From contig NZ_CP015520.1 in the NCBI RefSeq assembly GCF_001647085.1, positions 1,384,219 to 1,448,218 of the forward strand: a DNA stretch of 64,000 nucleotides, read 5' to 3'. A program made the position numbers and the translations under genes. This stretch comes from Thermococcus piezophilus. Its GTDB lineage: Archaea; Methanobacteriota_B; Thermococci; Thermococcales; Thermococcaceae. Shown here one piece after another: positions 1 through 17,576 of the stretch (position 1 is the first letter of the stretch; the number at the start of each line of letters is the position of its first letter). The notes under the pieces are model-generated. The model was given only the letters and a program-made list of their open reading frames with translations. It was not told where the DNA came from and searched no databases.

Positions 1-475
1 TATTGCAACCATTCGTCGTTGTTATTGTATAGTTACTAATGTCGATGTTTCAATTCTCCTAGAGTCTTATTGCAACTGCTGTTGTACTATGCAGCAGAAA
101 ACAGCGTAACAATGTTTCAATTCTCCTAGAGTCTTATTGCAACCTAATGTGTCGATTATCTGGTTTGCGATTTTGTCATGTTTCAATTCTCCTAGAGTCT
201 TATTGCAACACGGCAACGCGGTTTTGACTTTTTCGATGATTTTGAGTTTCAATTCTCCTAGAGTCTTATTGCAACCCGTCAAAGTTCGGCGACCTCATCT
301 ACTACAAGGTCAGTTTCAATTCTCCTAGAGTCTTATTGCAACCCAGTTCCAAAGCCTAGCCAGAAGCCATCCTTACATGTTTCAATTCTCCTAGAGTCTT
401 ATTGCAACGCCATGAATCCCATTGCTCCCATAAAGCTCGCAACTGGTTTCAATTCTCCTAGAGTCTTATTGCAAC
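1..475 (-). CRISPR. CRISPR array, leader-proximal end (7 full repeats plus a partial)
   Basis: Seven identical 30-bp repeats start at 47, 114, 180, 246, 313, 379 and 446; the last 9 bases of another occupy 1-9, so the array continues beyond the window. Spacers are 36-37 bp (10-46, 77-113, 144-179, 210-245, 276-312, 343-378, 409-445) and all differ. Read on the minus strand, each repeat begins GTTGCAATAAGAC and ends GAATTGAAAC, which matches the known Thermococcales repeat type and gives the usual 8-nt crRNA 5' tag ATTGAAAC after Cas6 cleavage. Transcription is therefore leftward, from a leader at 476 onward; the spacer at 409-445 should be the newest. No repeat shows degeneration, as expected at the leader end. 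Confidence 0.98.
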
Positions 476-870
476 AGGGCGGCTTTTTCCTTTTTCTGCC
501 TAACAAAAGATTATGAGAACTTAGTTTTTATAAGCCTTTCTCCGGAGGTCTGCTAATGTGTATCTATGTGGCCTTGGAAATCTCCGGATTAAAATGATCA
601 CTTGGGGAATAGAAAGCTCCAAGACGTCTTTCTGGTGTTGTGTGTGGTAATCCTTGCAAGTTCCGGAGGATAGAGATCGCTGTGATTGACTTAACGAGCA
701 ATTGGACCCTTTGGGTTATAAAAACGCCGAGTTTAAACAGGTTGCTAACTTTTTGGAGGCCCATGAAGTTTCATCTTAACTTTCAGAAAAAATTTCGTTA
801 CATCAAATATCTTTGATGCAACATTAAGTTTGATAATTACTTTATGTTACTAAAGACTTCCCATTTGACG
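476..870 (-). promoter_or_regulatory. CRISPR leader
   Basis: This stretch between the last repeat and the cas2 region has no convincing gene. It is AT-rich next to the array and contains a promoter pointing into the array (524-533). The hexamer TCCGGA recurs at about 541, 580 and 662, which could be leader motifs recognised during spacer integration, though that is inference. The far boundary is approximate; Thermococcales leaders are usually several hundred bases long, which fits. The 66-codon open frame on the minus strand here (764-564) has no ribosome site or recognisable similarity and is not called. Confidence 0.75.
524..533 (-). promoter_or_regulatory. Leader promoter (TATA box) for the CRISPR transcript
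   Basis: On the minus strand the sequence reads GAGAAAGGCTTATAAAAAC: a purine-rich BRE followed by a strong archaeal TATA box. Transcription would start about 25 nt downstream, near 500, roughly 25 nt before the first repeat. Position, strand and quality all agree with the repeat orientation. Confidence 0.8.
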
Positions 871-995
871 ACAGTGCCATGTTTTTCCTTTTAACTCCTC
901 AGAGTACGCCAGTTCCAAAATGTGCCCCTCCAAACTTGATACTGCCTTCCAAAATCCCTAAAAGACCTTATTCAGTATTTCTTTTAGGTGAGCTC

Positions 996-1253
996 ATGTA
1001 CGTGGTCATCGTCTACGATGTGGCCGTTGAACGGGTGAACAAAGTCAAGAAGTTCCTACGTCGGCATCTCCACTGGGTTCAGAACAGTGTCTTCGAGGGT
1101 GAGGTAACCCTAGCCGAGTTCGAGCGCATAAAAGCCGGTCTGCTCGATCTGATTGATGAAGACGAAGACTCTGTGGTCATTTACAAGCTCCGTTCGATGC
1201 CAAAAAGGGAAGTGCTGGGAATGGAAAAGAACCCTCTGGAGGACATCATTTAG
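996..1253 (+). CDS. cas2: CRISPR-associated endonuclease Cas2
   Basis: An 85-residue protein starting MYVVIVYDVAVERVN, the canonical Cas2 ferredoxin-like opening with the conserved Asp after the first strand (YDV). The later YKL strand and the short length fit the family. Cas2 dimerises with Cas1 to form the spacer integrase; the metal-site Asp is present. The start at 996 is chosen over an in-frame ATG at 879 because an AGGTGA ribosome site lies just upstream and because the 39 extra residues are low-complexity and not Cas2-like. Unusually it is on the plus strand, convergent with cas1 and the rest of the cas genes, and next to the leader. It must have its own promoter. Confidence 0.93.
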   Translation: MYVVIVYDVAVERVNKVKKFLRRHLHWVQNSVFEGEVTLAEFERIKAGLLDLIDEDEDSVVIYKLRSMPKREVLGMEKNPLEDII

Positions 1254-1263
1254 ACTCAACGGC

Positions 1264-1913
<650 letters not shown>

Positions 1914-1923
1914 TTCATCCACC

Positions 1924-3551
<1,628 letters not shown>

Positions 3552-3570
3552 CTAGTAATACTTTTAATAT

Positions 3571-3582
3571 CCTACTATATAG
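3571..3582 (-). promoter_or_regulatory. Promoter and candidate operator for vapBC-cas1
   Basis: On the minus strand CTATATAGTAGG forms a TATA box about 35-40 nt before the antitoxin start. Two CTACTAT copies (plus strand, 3572-3578 and 3588-3594) flank and overlap it. Because the genes downstream are overlapping, this promoter probably also drives cas1. Confidence 0.55.
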
Positions 3583-3598
3583 AGTTTCTACTATCGCC

Positions 3599-6313
<2,715 letters not shown>

Positions 6314-6314
<1 letters not shown>

Positions 6315-6940
6315 CAGCCCCACCTGTGCAGGTAAACACCGATATTGAGGTCACTGTCGTAGAGTGCATTCGCCCTTTGTCTCTTTCTCTCCCCGTCGGT
6401 TCTCGGATACGGAAGGACTATGAAAGGCTTCACAAGCTTTGGCCTTCTCGGGATTACCGAGTAGTCATGCTCGACTACGAGCGCGTGCACCATCCCTGGA
6501 ACGCCAAGACTAACCGGCACTACTGTGCCACCTATAGGTGCTTCTCTTTCTTCAAGTTCGACTCTCTTAATTTCCTCGACCGTCGCTAGGTCACTTGAGC
6601 GCCCGAGGAGGAGCTGGTATTTGGGCTTTCTAAAGTGTTCTTTCCATTCATCAGGTAGGTAGAGGTAGAGCTCTGTGTTGTAAAGGAACTCGCGCCTCAT
6701 TATGTCAGTCTCAATCTTGCCAAGGGCGTAGATTTTCTCCAGGTCAATGCCTTTGCCCGAGCTTTTGAAGACGTAACCGAGGTAGGGAAGCTCTGTAAGG
6801 TACACTGGCTCTCCCTTAACCGCGGAAAGGAGTCCCTGAATCGTTGAGGGGGGTGGGACAGGCAGAGTGGGCTGGTAGCCAGATTGAAAAGTTGGAAAGC
6901 GGAAGCTCGCCGTCCATGCGCTCAGTTTGACCCGTATCAT
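6314..6940 (-). CDS. cas5: Cascade subunit Cas5 (Cas5t-like)
   Basis: A 208-residue RAMP protein. The opening MIRVKLSAWTASFRFP and the segment PTLPVPPPSTIQGLLSA are typical of Cas5, which caps the 5' end of the crRNA in Cascade. The C-terminal half has GGTVVPVSLGVPG, a glycine-containing loop. The start at 6940 follows GGTGAGGGC; the longer frame to 6976 lies inside cas7 and is not needed. It lies four bases after the cas7 stop and overlaps the cas3 start by one base, so translation of cas7-cas5-cas3 is likely coupled. Confidence 0.9.
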
Positions 6941-6944
6941 GCCC

Positions 6945-10244
<3,300 letters not shown>

Positions 10245-10297
10245 TTATCTATTGGTACGATAAGATATAAAGATGTAAAGAAAGATACGACTTCAAA

Positions 10298-10311
10298 CCT
10301 TATAACTTTTT
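10298..10311 (-). promoter_or_regulatory. Promoter of the cas6-cas3 operon
   Basis: Minus strand AAAAAGTTATAAGG gives a purine-rich BRE and TATA box about 65 nt before the cas6 start. A second AT-rich candidate (minus strand CATCTTTATATCTTATC, about 10262-10278) lies closer to the gene; which is used cannot be settled by eye. Confidence 0.5.
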
Positions 10312-10398
10312 CTCGCGATTTAGAGTATAAAGAGAATTTTACCGAAGACTCTTCCACTCAAACAAAACGTGAGTAATGGAAGAAAAAGGGCCGAAAGC

Positions 10399-11097
10399 TC
10401 AGAGAAGCATCCTCGCGTCAACGGCAACAGCTGAGTCCTCGTAGGCGAAGATCGGGTTAATGTCAAGCTCCTTGATCTCCGGAAGCTCAAGGGCGAGCTC
10501 GCCGACCTTGACAATGATTTCGGCAAGGGCGTCGATGTCCACCGGCTTCTCACCGCGCGCTCCAGCGAGAATTGGATAGGCCTTGATCTCCTTTATCATG
10601 TCGAGGGCTTCCTCCTTGGTTACCGGGGCAACGCGGAAGGAAACGTCCTTGAGAATCTCGACGAAGATTCCACCGAGACCGAACATGATGGCCGGACCGA
10701 ACTGCGGGTCGCGGATCATTCCGACGATGACCTCCTTGCCGAGCGGGAGCATCTTGTAGACGATGACACCCCAGAGGTCCGCATCCGGCTTGTAGTTCTT
10801 GGCGTTCTCCATGATGGTCTTGAATGCCTGCCTGGCTTCATCGTCATTATTGATGTTGACCTTAACTCCACCCGCGTCGCTCTTGTGGATGATCTGCGGA
10901 GAAACGATCTTCATAACGACCGGGTAGCCGATTTCCCTTGCGAACTGAACGGCCTCCTCCTCGTTGGTGGCGACCTTGAAGTCCGGAACCGGGACGCCGT
11001 AGAGCTTGAGTATCTCCTTGGCCTCCGGCTCGACGAGCGGCCTGTTTTCGGCCTTAGCCTTCTCAATGATTGCCCTAGCCTTCTCAATCCTGTCCAT
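10399..11097 (-). CDS. acdB: Acetate-CoA ligase (ADP-forming), beta subunit
   Basis: A 232-residue ATP-grasp protein: RPLVEPEAKEILKLYGVPVP, then YPVVMKIVSPQIIHKSDAGG and the metal-binding end PEIKELDINP. This is the separate beta subunit of the archaeal ADP-forming acyl-CoA synthetase, which converts acetyl-CoA (or related acyl-CoA), ADP and Pi to the acid and ATP, the main substrate-level phosphorylation of peptide and sugar fermentation here. Thermococcales have several isoforms, and substrate cannot be assigned by eye. The alpha subunit is not adjacent. Start at 11097 follows GGGGTGAT; a TTTTAA TATA-like box lies near 11140. Confidence 0.93.
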   Translation of the reverse strand: MDRIEKARAIIEKAKAENRPLVEPEAKEILKLYGVPVPDFKVATNEEEAVQFAREIGYPVVMKIVSPQIIHKSDAGGVKVNINNDDEARQAFKTIMENAKNYKPDADLWGVIVYKMLPLGKEVIVGMIRDPQFGPAIMFGLGGIFVEILKDVSFRVAPVTKEEALDMIKEIKAYPILAGARGEKPVDIDALAEIIVKVGELALELPEIKELDINPIFAYEDSAVAVDARMLL

Positions 11098-11240
11098 ATC
11101 AATCACCCCATCAGCTTGACAGTTGTGGATTTCCCGGGAGAGTTAAAAGGGTTTCCATTTGCCAACCTTCCGTTTCAGTCTCGTTTGAAGCAATGACGGG
11201 GTATAACCACTATGCCGCCGAAAAAGATATTGGGTGATTT

Positions 11241-12542
11241 ATGACGAAGAGAAAAATGCTCGTTGGACTTGGGGCTGTGCTGATTCTGATTCTGGCGGTT
11301 TTTTCTTTCCAGGGAGAGAAGGCTGTAGATAGCAACACCACGGTCGTTCTGTACAACTCCGTTAAGATTGGCGTAATTGAGAAGACGATCGAGGTGGAAC
11401 TCGAGGAAGGAATAAACAGCGTTTCCCTCGACGGGTTGGCGGGTTTGGATATAGCTGAGGTCACGATAATGTCCCTTGACGACGGGGCGAGAGTCCTCGG
11501 AATCTTCAGTCGAGGTTCTACTGGTGACGTTTACAGCGCCAACGTCGGGAGCGAGGTCGAGGTGAAGCTGAGGAGCGGCGATACCGTTACCGGAAAGTTC
11601 CTTGGCATCAATGACGGCAAGCTTGCTATCCAGGGCGATGCATACTACATCATCAACCCGGACGAGGTGGTTTACTTTAAAGCCAAGAACCTAGAGGGTG
11701 CTTTGAGCGTTTACGCATCCATCCAGGCCGATAATGCCGGCAAATACAGCTTTGACGTCATCTACCGCGTTTTCAACATGAGCTGGTCTTCCCGCTACAA
11801 GCTCTACATCGAAGATACCGCCAAACTCTACGGCCACATCTTGATAGACAACCCTACCGCTCAGACCTTTGAGGGTGCGAAGGTTCTCCTCGTTGCCGGT
11901 GATGTCCAGCTTTACCAGAAAGCCTTCCCACAGCTGGGGGTTATCTACGCAAAAGCTGAAGAGGAAGCCGTGGAGCTGAGTGAGCCTCCGAAGATCGAGG
12001 CCTTCTACTTGTACAAGCTCGGTATAGTCGACCTGAACCCGTCGAGCAAGATGGCCTTTCCGTATATAAGCTTCGAGGTTCCCTTCGAGCTTGAGTATCT
12101 CTACGAGAGTTATCCTTACGGCGATGGGGAGGTCTATGAGTCAGTCTCATTCAAGACGGAGCAGGTTCTTCCAGCAGGGATTGTCGAGATTTACAGGGGA
12201 ACCGAGGACAGAACTCTCCTTATGGGGGAACGCTGGATAGAGCACACGCCCAAGGACGAGACTCTCAGGATAGGCATAGGAAGGAACTATGACCTCAAGG
12301 GAAGCACGGTTATCCTTGAGGAGGAGCACGGCGATGGATACGCCTATTACAAAGTAAAAGTAACGGTTGAGAACTTCGGCGAGGAGACGAAGACGGTCAT
12401 AGTGAGCCACTACAGATAGGGCAAGCTGCTGAGCTCGAGCATTGACCCTATCAACAAGACTGCCAACTACGTCGAGTTCAAGATCACTCTGAAACCCGGA
12501 GAAAAGAAGGAGATGGTTTTTGACTACGAGAGCCGCTGGTGA
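11241..12542 (+). pseudogene. Membrane-anchored DUF4139-like protein with in-frame amber stop
   Basis: The frame from 11241 (ribosome site GGTGATTT) gives 392 residues and meets TAG at 12417-12419. The same frame then continues 40 more codons to TGA at 12540-12542, with normal coding character (IDPINKTANYVEFKITLKPG, then KKEMVFDYESRW). That ending resembles the terminal beta strand of DUF4139 proteins, so the full protein would be about 433 residues with one nonsense codon. It has an N-terminal hydrophobic segment (residues 7-23) acting as signal or anchor; the rest is beta-rich and extracellular by inference. Thermococcales are not known to use pyrrolysine, so readthrough is not assumed. Function unknown. 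Confidence 0.75.
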
Positions 12543-12776
12543 TTAAGACTTCCTTAGCGTTATCTCGAATCTATTTTCACCTTTTGTCACGTCCAGCACG
12601 AGGCCCTTGTCGTAGTCTTTAAACCTCGTCCCAACGAGGGCGTAGCCTTCCTCCTTGAGGAACTCCACCATCTTCAGCCCGAGCTCGTCGAACAGCTTCG
12701 CCGCCATCGCGGCCATGCTCGGCTCCTTTATGTCAAGCTCATCGTGATACCTGCGCGCGAGTTCGAAGACATCCAT
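12543..12776 (-). CDS. Small conserved protein, function unknown
   Basis: A 77-residue soluble protein starting MDVFELARRYHDELD, with GGTGATAACGT just before the ATG. It looks alpha then beta: helical to about residue 45, then strands (YALVGTRF, LVLDVTKG, RFEITL). I do not recognise the family. Its stop is immediately next to the stop of the convergent gene that ends at 12542. Codon use matches the neighbours, so it is likely real. Confidence 0.7.
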   Translation of the reverse strand: MDVFELARRYHDELDIKEPSMAAMAAKLFDELGLKMVEFLKEEGYALVGTRFKDYDKGLVLDVTKGENRFEITLRKS

Positions 12777-12871
12777 ACGTTATCACCATTAACTATTATC
12801 CCTGCTGTGATAGAACGGTTGCGGTCGAAAGGCTTAAAACCCTCGATCAGTTACTAAAACAAGTGGTCAAC

Positions 12872-13402
12872 ATGGACGAGAGGACTCTCAAAAAAGGGAA
12901 GCGCTACTATAAGGCCGGTAAGGTTCTCTGGGTTGTTAAGTATAAGGACAAACTCTTCTCCAAGGTTCTTGGGACGTATCCCTACTATGTCGAGCTTGAC
13001 CTCTCCACCGGTGAGAACAGGTGCACCTGCCCCTTGGGTGGAGACTGCAAACACGTTGCCGCCGTGATAAAGGCCCACGAAAACGGCTTCTACTTCGAGG
13101 CTCTCGAAGACTATGCTCTGCTGTATCCTGAGGCCGTGGTATTGAAGATGCTGGCGAGCGTTCCGGAGCTGGCGCTGGATGTTACCCTCAAGGAGCTCCG
13201 CTTTGCGATGAGCACCGATGAGAGCGGCAGCGAGGTAGCGAGGCTCTTCAGAAGGGCGCTGAGGCTTGCCGAAATCACGAAAAGGGTTGAAGTGCTTCAT
13301 GTCCTCGAGGATATTCTTGACGAATACAAACACGTCTTCAGCGATTACGAGCTGGCCCTAAAGCTTGAGGATGAACTGAGGAAGCTTAAGACGAGGCTCT
13401 AA
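12872..13402 (+). CDS. SWIM zinc-finger protein
   Basis: A 176-residue protein with a SWIM motif: CTCPLGGDCKH, the CxCx(n)CxH pattern, near residue 50, preceded by strands that form the usual SWIM sheet (YYVELDLSTGENR). The remainder is helical (ELALDVTLKELRFAM onward). SWIM domains bind nucleic acid or protein and often accompany recombination and helicase proteins. The ATG at 12872 has GTGGT just upstream; an in-frame GTG at 12863 is the alternative. It is followed 53 bp later by reverse gyrase on the same strand, but that gene has its own promoter. Confidence 0.85.
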   Translation: MDERTLKKGKRYYKAGKVLWVVKYKDKLFSKVLGTYPYYVELDLSTGENRCTCPLGGDCKHVAAVIKAHENGFYFEALEDYALLYPEAVVLKMLASVPELALDVTLKELRFAMSTDESGSEVARLFRRALRLAEITKRVEVLHVLEDILDEYKHVFSDYELALKLEDELRKLKTRL

Positions 13403-13408
13403 AAAAAG

Positions 13409-13420
13409 CCTTATAAATTC
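13409..13420 (+). promoter_or_regulatory. Promoter of reverse gyrase
   Basis: GCCTTATAAATT preceded by an A-tract forms a strong BRE/TATA element about 45 nt before the reverse gyrase ATG; GAGGGTGGG is its ribosome site. Confidence 0.7.
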
Positions 13421-13455
13421 CTGAAACACCAAATAGGAACTTAGAGGGTGGGAAA

Positions 13456-16400
13456 ATGAAGGCCGTTTATCGGGAGATGTGCCCAAACTGCGTCGGTAGG
13501 ATCTCCGATGAGAGACTGTGCAGTAAGAATCCCTGCGATGAGTGCCTCCCCGAAGCTGTTCACGCTAATTCTTATTTGGAGCTTGTAACTGCTGTGAGAA
13601 ATGCGCTTAAGCTGCGTGGCACACTCAAGGCCTGGGAGGAGCTCTACCAGGTTGAAAGCCAAACGCACGAGATAGAAGAGTTCTTTGAAAAAGCTACTGG
13701 CTTCACCTTCTGGAGCGCCCAGAGGACGTGGGTCAAGCGGCTGGTCAGGGGAAGGAGCTTCTCAATCATAGCTCCGACGGGAATGGGCAAGAGCACCTTT
13801 GGAGCCTTTATGGCAGTCTGGCATGCAACCAAAGGCAAGAAGAGCTATATCGTCGTCCCAACGACTCCGCTGGTAATCCAGACAGTTAAGAAAATCGAAA
13901 AGATAGCAGAGAAAGCTGGCATTGAGGTTAACCTCGCATACTACCACGGCAACCTCAGGAAGAAGGAAAAGGAAGAGATGGTCACCAAGATTCAGAACGA
14001 GGACTATGATATCCTGGTCACCAGCGCCCAGTGGCTCGCCCGGAAGTTCGACGAGGTTCTGAAGGGCAGGCACTTCGACTTCACCTTTGTTGACGATGTG
14101 GATGCCTTCCTCAAGGCCTCAAAGAACATAGACCGTTCGCTTCTCCTTCTCGGCTTCACGGAAGAAATAATCCAGAAGGCGTGGGAGATAATAAGGCTGA
14201 AGAAGAGCATGGCGCGCTATCTAAACGGCCGCGCCGAAGACAGGGACGAGAAGCTCAAGGAGCTTAACGAGGAGATAGAGAAGCTCCAGCGCGAGATAGA
14301 GGAGTTCAAGGCCAGAAATAACGTTGGCATAATGATCATCGCCTCAGCCACTGGGAGCGCGAGGGGGGACAGGATAAAGCTCTACCGCGAGCTGCTTGGC
14401 TTTGAGGTGGGGAGTGGACGTTCCTCGTTGAGGAACGTCGTGGACAGCTATCTGAAGCCGAGCAAAGACACCAAGGAGCAGGTGGAGGAGCTCCTCTCGA
14501 GGCTCGGTAGGGGCGGTATAATCTTCACCCCCATCGATCAGGGGCTGGCATATGCCGAAGAACTGGCGAATTATCTCAAGGAAAAGGGCTTCCGCGTTGA
14601 GCTAGTTTCGTCCAAGAACAAAAAGGCAATTGAGAGGTTTGAGAACGGTGAGGCTGACTACTTGATTGGCTCGGCCACCTACTACGGCTCTCTTGTCAGG
14701 GGTCTCGATTTACCTCACCTCATCCGTTATGCAATCTTTACGGGCGTTCCAAAGTTCAGGTTTTCCGTAGACCTCGAGAGGCCGACCATCTATCGCGCCC
14801 TTGGTTTGATGAGCGAGATTATAGACTTCCTGAGCGACGAGCATAGGAAGGAGGCGGAAAAGCTTCACGCAAGGCTGAGGAGGCTCATCAGAAACATTCC
14901 CCAGTTTGAACTCCTAAAAATCGAGGAGGCGCTGGCAGAGGGGTTGCCGATTGAGGGTGGCTTCCAGAACCACGTCCTTGACGTTTTCAGACAGATAGTG
15001 GAGTTTCTCAGGAGGGTTCTCAAGGACAGGGAGGTTCTGAGAAAGCTCGCCGAGGATCCCTTCATCAGCCTAAAAGAAGAGGGCGGAAAGTGGTACATCG
15101 AGATTCCAGATGTGAGGACGTACATACAAGCAACGGGAAGGACGAGCAGGCTCTTCGCGGGAGGAATAACCAAGGGACTAAGCGTCCTGATCGTGGACAA
15201 CGAGAAGGTCTTCAACGGCCTAGTTAGACAGATGCGCTGGCGCTTCACCGAGTTCAAGATGGTGCCCTTCGAAGAGCTGAACCTCGAGGAGATACTCCGC
15301 CAGATCGATGAGGACAGGGAGAAGGTAAGGCTCGTGATGGCGGGCAAGATAAGCGCCAAAGTCAAGAATCTCGTTAAATCCGCTTTGATGATAGTTGAGA
15401 GCCCGAACAAGGCAAGAACCATAGCCAACTTCTTCGGCCAGCCGAGCAAGAGGAGGATAGGCGACCTTGTAGCTTATGAAGTTAGCATAGGCAACAGGGT
15501 GCTGACGGTTTTGGCGAGCGGCGGACATATGTTCGATCTTGTGACCAACGAAGGCTACCACGGCGTCCTCGTCGAGCAGAATGATGGAATGCTGAAGTTC
15601 ATCCCAGTTTACGACACCATCAAGCGCTGCCGTGACTGCGGCCATCAGTTCGTTGACTGGGAGGAGAAAGGCATCTGTCCGCGCTGCGGCTCGACCAATG
15701 TCCGCGATGCGCTCGAAAACGTCAAGGCCATGCGCGAGATAGCACAGGAGGTTGACGAGATACTCATAGCGACGGACCCCGACACAGAGGGTGAGAAGAT
15801 AGCTTGGGACATAAGGAACGTCCTCTCACCTTACACCCCGAACATCAGGCGCATAGAGTTCCACGAGGTCACGAGACCTGCAATACTGAGGGCCATCGAG
15901 GAGGCGCGCGACATCAACGAGGGCCGCGTGAATGCCCAGCTCGTGAGGAGGATGGAGGACAGGTGGATAGGCTTTGAACTCAGTCAAGAACTCCAGCGCG
16001 TGTTTGAAAACAGAAACCTCTCAGCTGGAAGGGTTCAGACGCCTGTCCTTGGCTGGGTCATAGAGAGGTATAAGGAGTTCACGGAGAGCGAGACTCACTT
16101 CCTCGGTTTAACCCTCGAGAACGGCTTAATCGTAACGCTCGAGGTCGGCAAAGACGGCAAAGAGGTTAAGCCCCCCGAGGAGGTCGTCGTTGAAGATGTT
16201 AGCATTGAAGAGCGCGAGATAAGCCCATCCCCACCCCACACCACCGATGCGATGCTGCGCGATGCATCAACCTTTCTCAAGCTTTCGGCTCCAGAGACGA
16301 TGCGCTTGGCTCAGGACCTGTTCGAGCTGGGTTTAATCACCTACCACCGTACCGACTCGACACACGTCAGCAGCACTGGAATAGAGGTTGCCAAGGAATA

Positions 16401-17121
16401 CATAACTCAGGAAATCGGAGAGGAGTACTTCAAGCCGAGACCATGGGGTGAGGAGGGAACCCACGAGGCCATAAGGCCGACGAGGCCGATAGATACGGGC
16501 AGGTTAATGCAACTCATCCGCGATGGCGTTATTACTCTTCCCAAGAACCTCACGAGGAATCACTACAGGCTTTACGATATGATATTCAAGCGCTTCATGA
16601 CCAGCCAGATGAAAGCCGCAAAGGTTCTCTATGAAAAAGCCACCATCGATGCCAGCGTTGGGAAGACTGAAGTAGAGGGCTACGTGGATATACTTTACGA
16701 CGGATGGGCCCGCATACGGAAGCTGCCCCTTAGAGAGCTGCCAAAGCTTGAGAAAGGGCAGACGCTCAAGGTCGTTGAGAGCAAGAAGTGGAAGGCACCA
16801 AAGGTTCAGCTATACACCCAGGGTGACCTCATTGCGTTAATGAAAGAAAAGAAGATAGGCAGACCCTCTACCTATGCTAAGATAGTTAAGACGCTCCTCC
16901 AGCGCTACTACGTCATCGAGACCCGCGGGCGGAAGAAGCTCGTGCCGACGGAACAGGGCATTAAGGTTTACCACTACCTCATCAGCAAGTACAAAGAACT
17001 GGTCAGCGAGGAAAAGACCCGTGAACTTGAGGAGATAATGGATCAAATAGAAGAGAATAAAGTTGACTACCAAACGGTGCTTAGGCAGCTTTACAGTGAG
17101 ATACAGGAATATCTGAAATGA
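13456..17121 (+). CDS. rgy: Reverse gyrase
   Basis: A 1221-residue fusion of an SF2 helicase-like module and a type IA topoisomerase that introduces positive supercoils; it marks hyperthermophiles. N-terminal zinc finger (CPNC and CSKNPCDEC), Walker A in [10 protein letters not shown] (residues 106-115), Walker B variant FVDDVDAF, coiled latch around 255-285, helicase motif [15 protein letters not shown], a second zinc finger (CRDCGHQF, then CPRCGS) at the topoisomerase junction, the Toprim acidic motif [14 protein letters not shown] and the active-site Tyr963 in [11 protein letters not shown]. Length is normal and no intein is present. Single gene from its own promoter; T-rich sequence follows. 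Confidence 0.99.
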   Translation: MKAVYREMCPNCVGRISDERLCSKNPCDECLPEAVHANSYLELVTAVRNALKLRGTLKAWEELYQVESQTHEIEEFFEKATGFTFWSAQRTWVKRLVRGRSFSIIAPTGMGKSTFGAFMAVWHATKGKKSYIVVPTTPLVIQTVKKIEKIAEKAGIEVNLAYYHGNLRKKEKEEMVTKIQNEDYDILVTSAQWLARKFDEVLKGRHFDFTFVDDVDAFLKASKNIDRSLLLLGFTEEIIQKAWEIIRLKKSMARYLNGRAEDRDEKLKELNEEIEKLQREIEEFKARNNVGIMIIASATGSARGDRIKLYRELLGFEVGSGRSSLRNVVDSYLKPSKDTKEQVEELLSRLGRGGIIFTPIDQGLAYAEELANYLKEKGFRVELVSSKNKKAIERFENGEADYLIGSATYYGSLVRGLDLPHLIRYAIFTGVPKFRFSVDLERPTIYRALGLMSEIIDFLSDEHRKEAEKLHARLRRLIRNIPQFELLKIEEALAEGLPIEGGFQNHVLDVFRQIVEFLRRVLKDREVLRKLAEDPFISLKEEGGKWYIEIPDVRTYIQATGRTSRLFAGGITKGLSVLIVDNEKVFNGLVRQMRWRFTEFKMVPFEELNLEEILRQIDEDREKVRLVMAGKISAKVKNLVKSALMIVESPNKARTIANFFGQPSKRRIGDLVAYEVSIGNRVLTVLASGGHMFDLVTNEGYHGVLVEQNDGMLKFIPVYDTIKRCRDCGHQFVDWEEKGICPRCGSTNVRDALENVKAMREIAQEVDEILIATDPDTEGEKIAWDIRNVLSPYTPNIRRIEFHEVTRPAILRAIEEARDINEGRVNAQLVRRMEDRWIGFELSQELQRVFENRNLSAGRVQTPVLGWVIERYKEFTESETHFLGLTLENGLIVTLEVGKDGKEVKPPEEVVVEDVSIEEREISPSPPHTTDAMLRDASTFLKLSAPETMRLAQDLFELGLITYHRTDSTHVSSTGIEVAKEYITQEIGEEYFKPRPWGEEGTHEAIRPTRPIDTGRLMQLIRDGVITLPKNLTRNHYRLYDMIFKRFMTSQMKAAKVLYEKATIDASVGKTEVEGYVDILYDGWARIRKLPLRELPKLEKGQTLKVVESKKWKAPKVQLYTQGDLIALMKEKKIGRPSTYAKIVKTLLQRYYVIETRGRKKLVPTEQGIKVYHYLISKYKELVSEEKTRELEEIMDQIEENKVDYQTVLRQLYSEIQEYLK

Positions 17122-17510
17122 AACCTGCGATCTAGGTAGATGGCGCGCTTGACGCGAGCTTTTTTAAAATCTTTTAAACTTCTAACTGGACTTTTGATGT
17201 TTATGCCTTGGCTCTGTGTTTGTAGTGTATTTGATAATGTGATGTCTACACTCGATGGTTTGTATGTTTTTCGGAGAGCTAATGTCTGTACTGATTATTG
17301 TAAATCCTTCAAATAACTCACATTTCGTTTCATTTTTTCTTAGTATTGTTTCATTTAGTATGCTATCTTTCACTATAATTTTGCTTTTCAGTAAGACCAA
17401 AAATTTTAAAATCTCTCTGTAGTAATAGGTTTGCATGTAGATGCAACGGCCGTAATATCTGGCGAAGTCATTGCCGAATAATCTTCGAGACATAACTTGA
17501 GACACTAATG
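17122..17510. other. AT-rich intergenic region between rgy and trmBL2
   Basis: This stretch is visibly richer in A and T than its neighbours. The T-rich run just after reverse gyrase (CTTTTTTAAAATC near 17159) could terminate it. One minus-strand open frame of 107 codons (17505-17182) lies here, but it has no clear ribosome site and no recognisable domain, so I do not call it as a gene. No RNA gene was recognised. Confidence 0.6.
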
Positions 17511-17518
17511 GGCCGTGG

Positions 17519-17532
17519 AAAAAATTTATATG
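17519..17532 (+). promoter_or_regulatory. Promoter of the TrmBL2-type gene
   Basis: GAAAAAATTTATATG, with a purine BRE then TTTATATG, lies about 50 nt before the ATG at 17577. The ribosome site is GGTGGTGG. The strength of both fits an abundant protein. Confidence 0.65.
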
Positions 17533-17576
17533 TGATTAAACCTACACAGAAAATAGAAAATGTGGTGGTGGTAAAA

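Noticed and set aside
564-764. 66-codon open frame on the minus strand inside the leader
   Set aside because: No ribosome site, no recognisable domain, and it lies in the expected CRISPR leader.
12417-12419. Pyrrolysine or programmed readthrough at the in-frame TAG
   Set aside because: Thermococcales are not known to carry the pyrrolysine system and no downstream signal was seen; a nonsense mutation or error is simpler.
13456-17121. Long open frames antisense to reverse gyrase and other large genes
   Set aside because: They are shadows of GC-biased coding sequence without starts, ribosome sites or domains.
17182-17505. 107-codon minus-strand frame between reverse gyrase and trmBL2
   Set aside because: AT-rich region with no clear ribosome site and no domain; its start region overlaps that of the trmBL2 promoter. 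Kept only as a remark.
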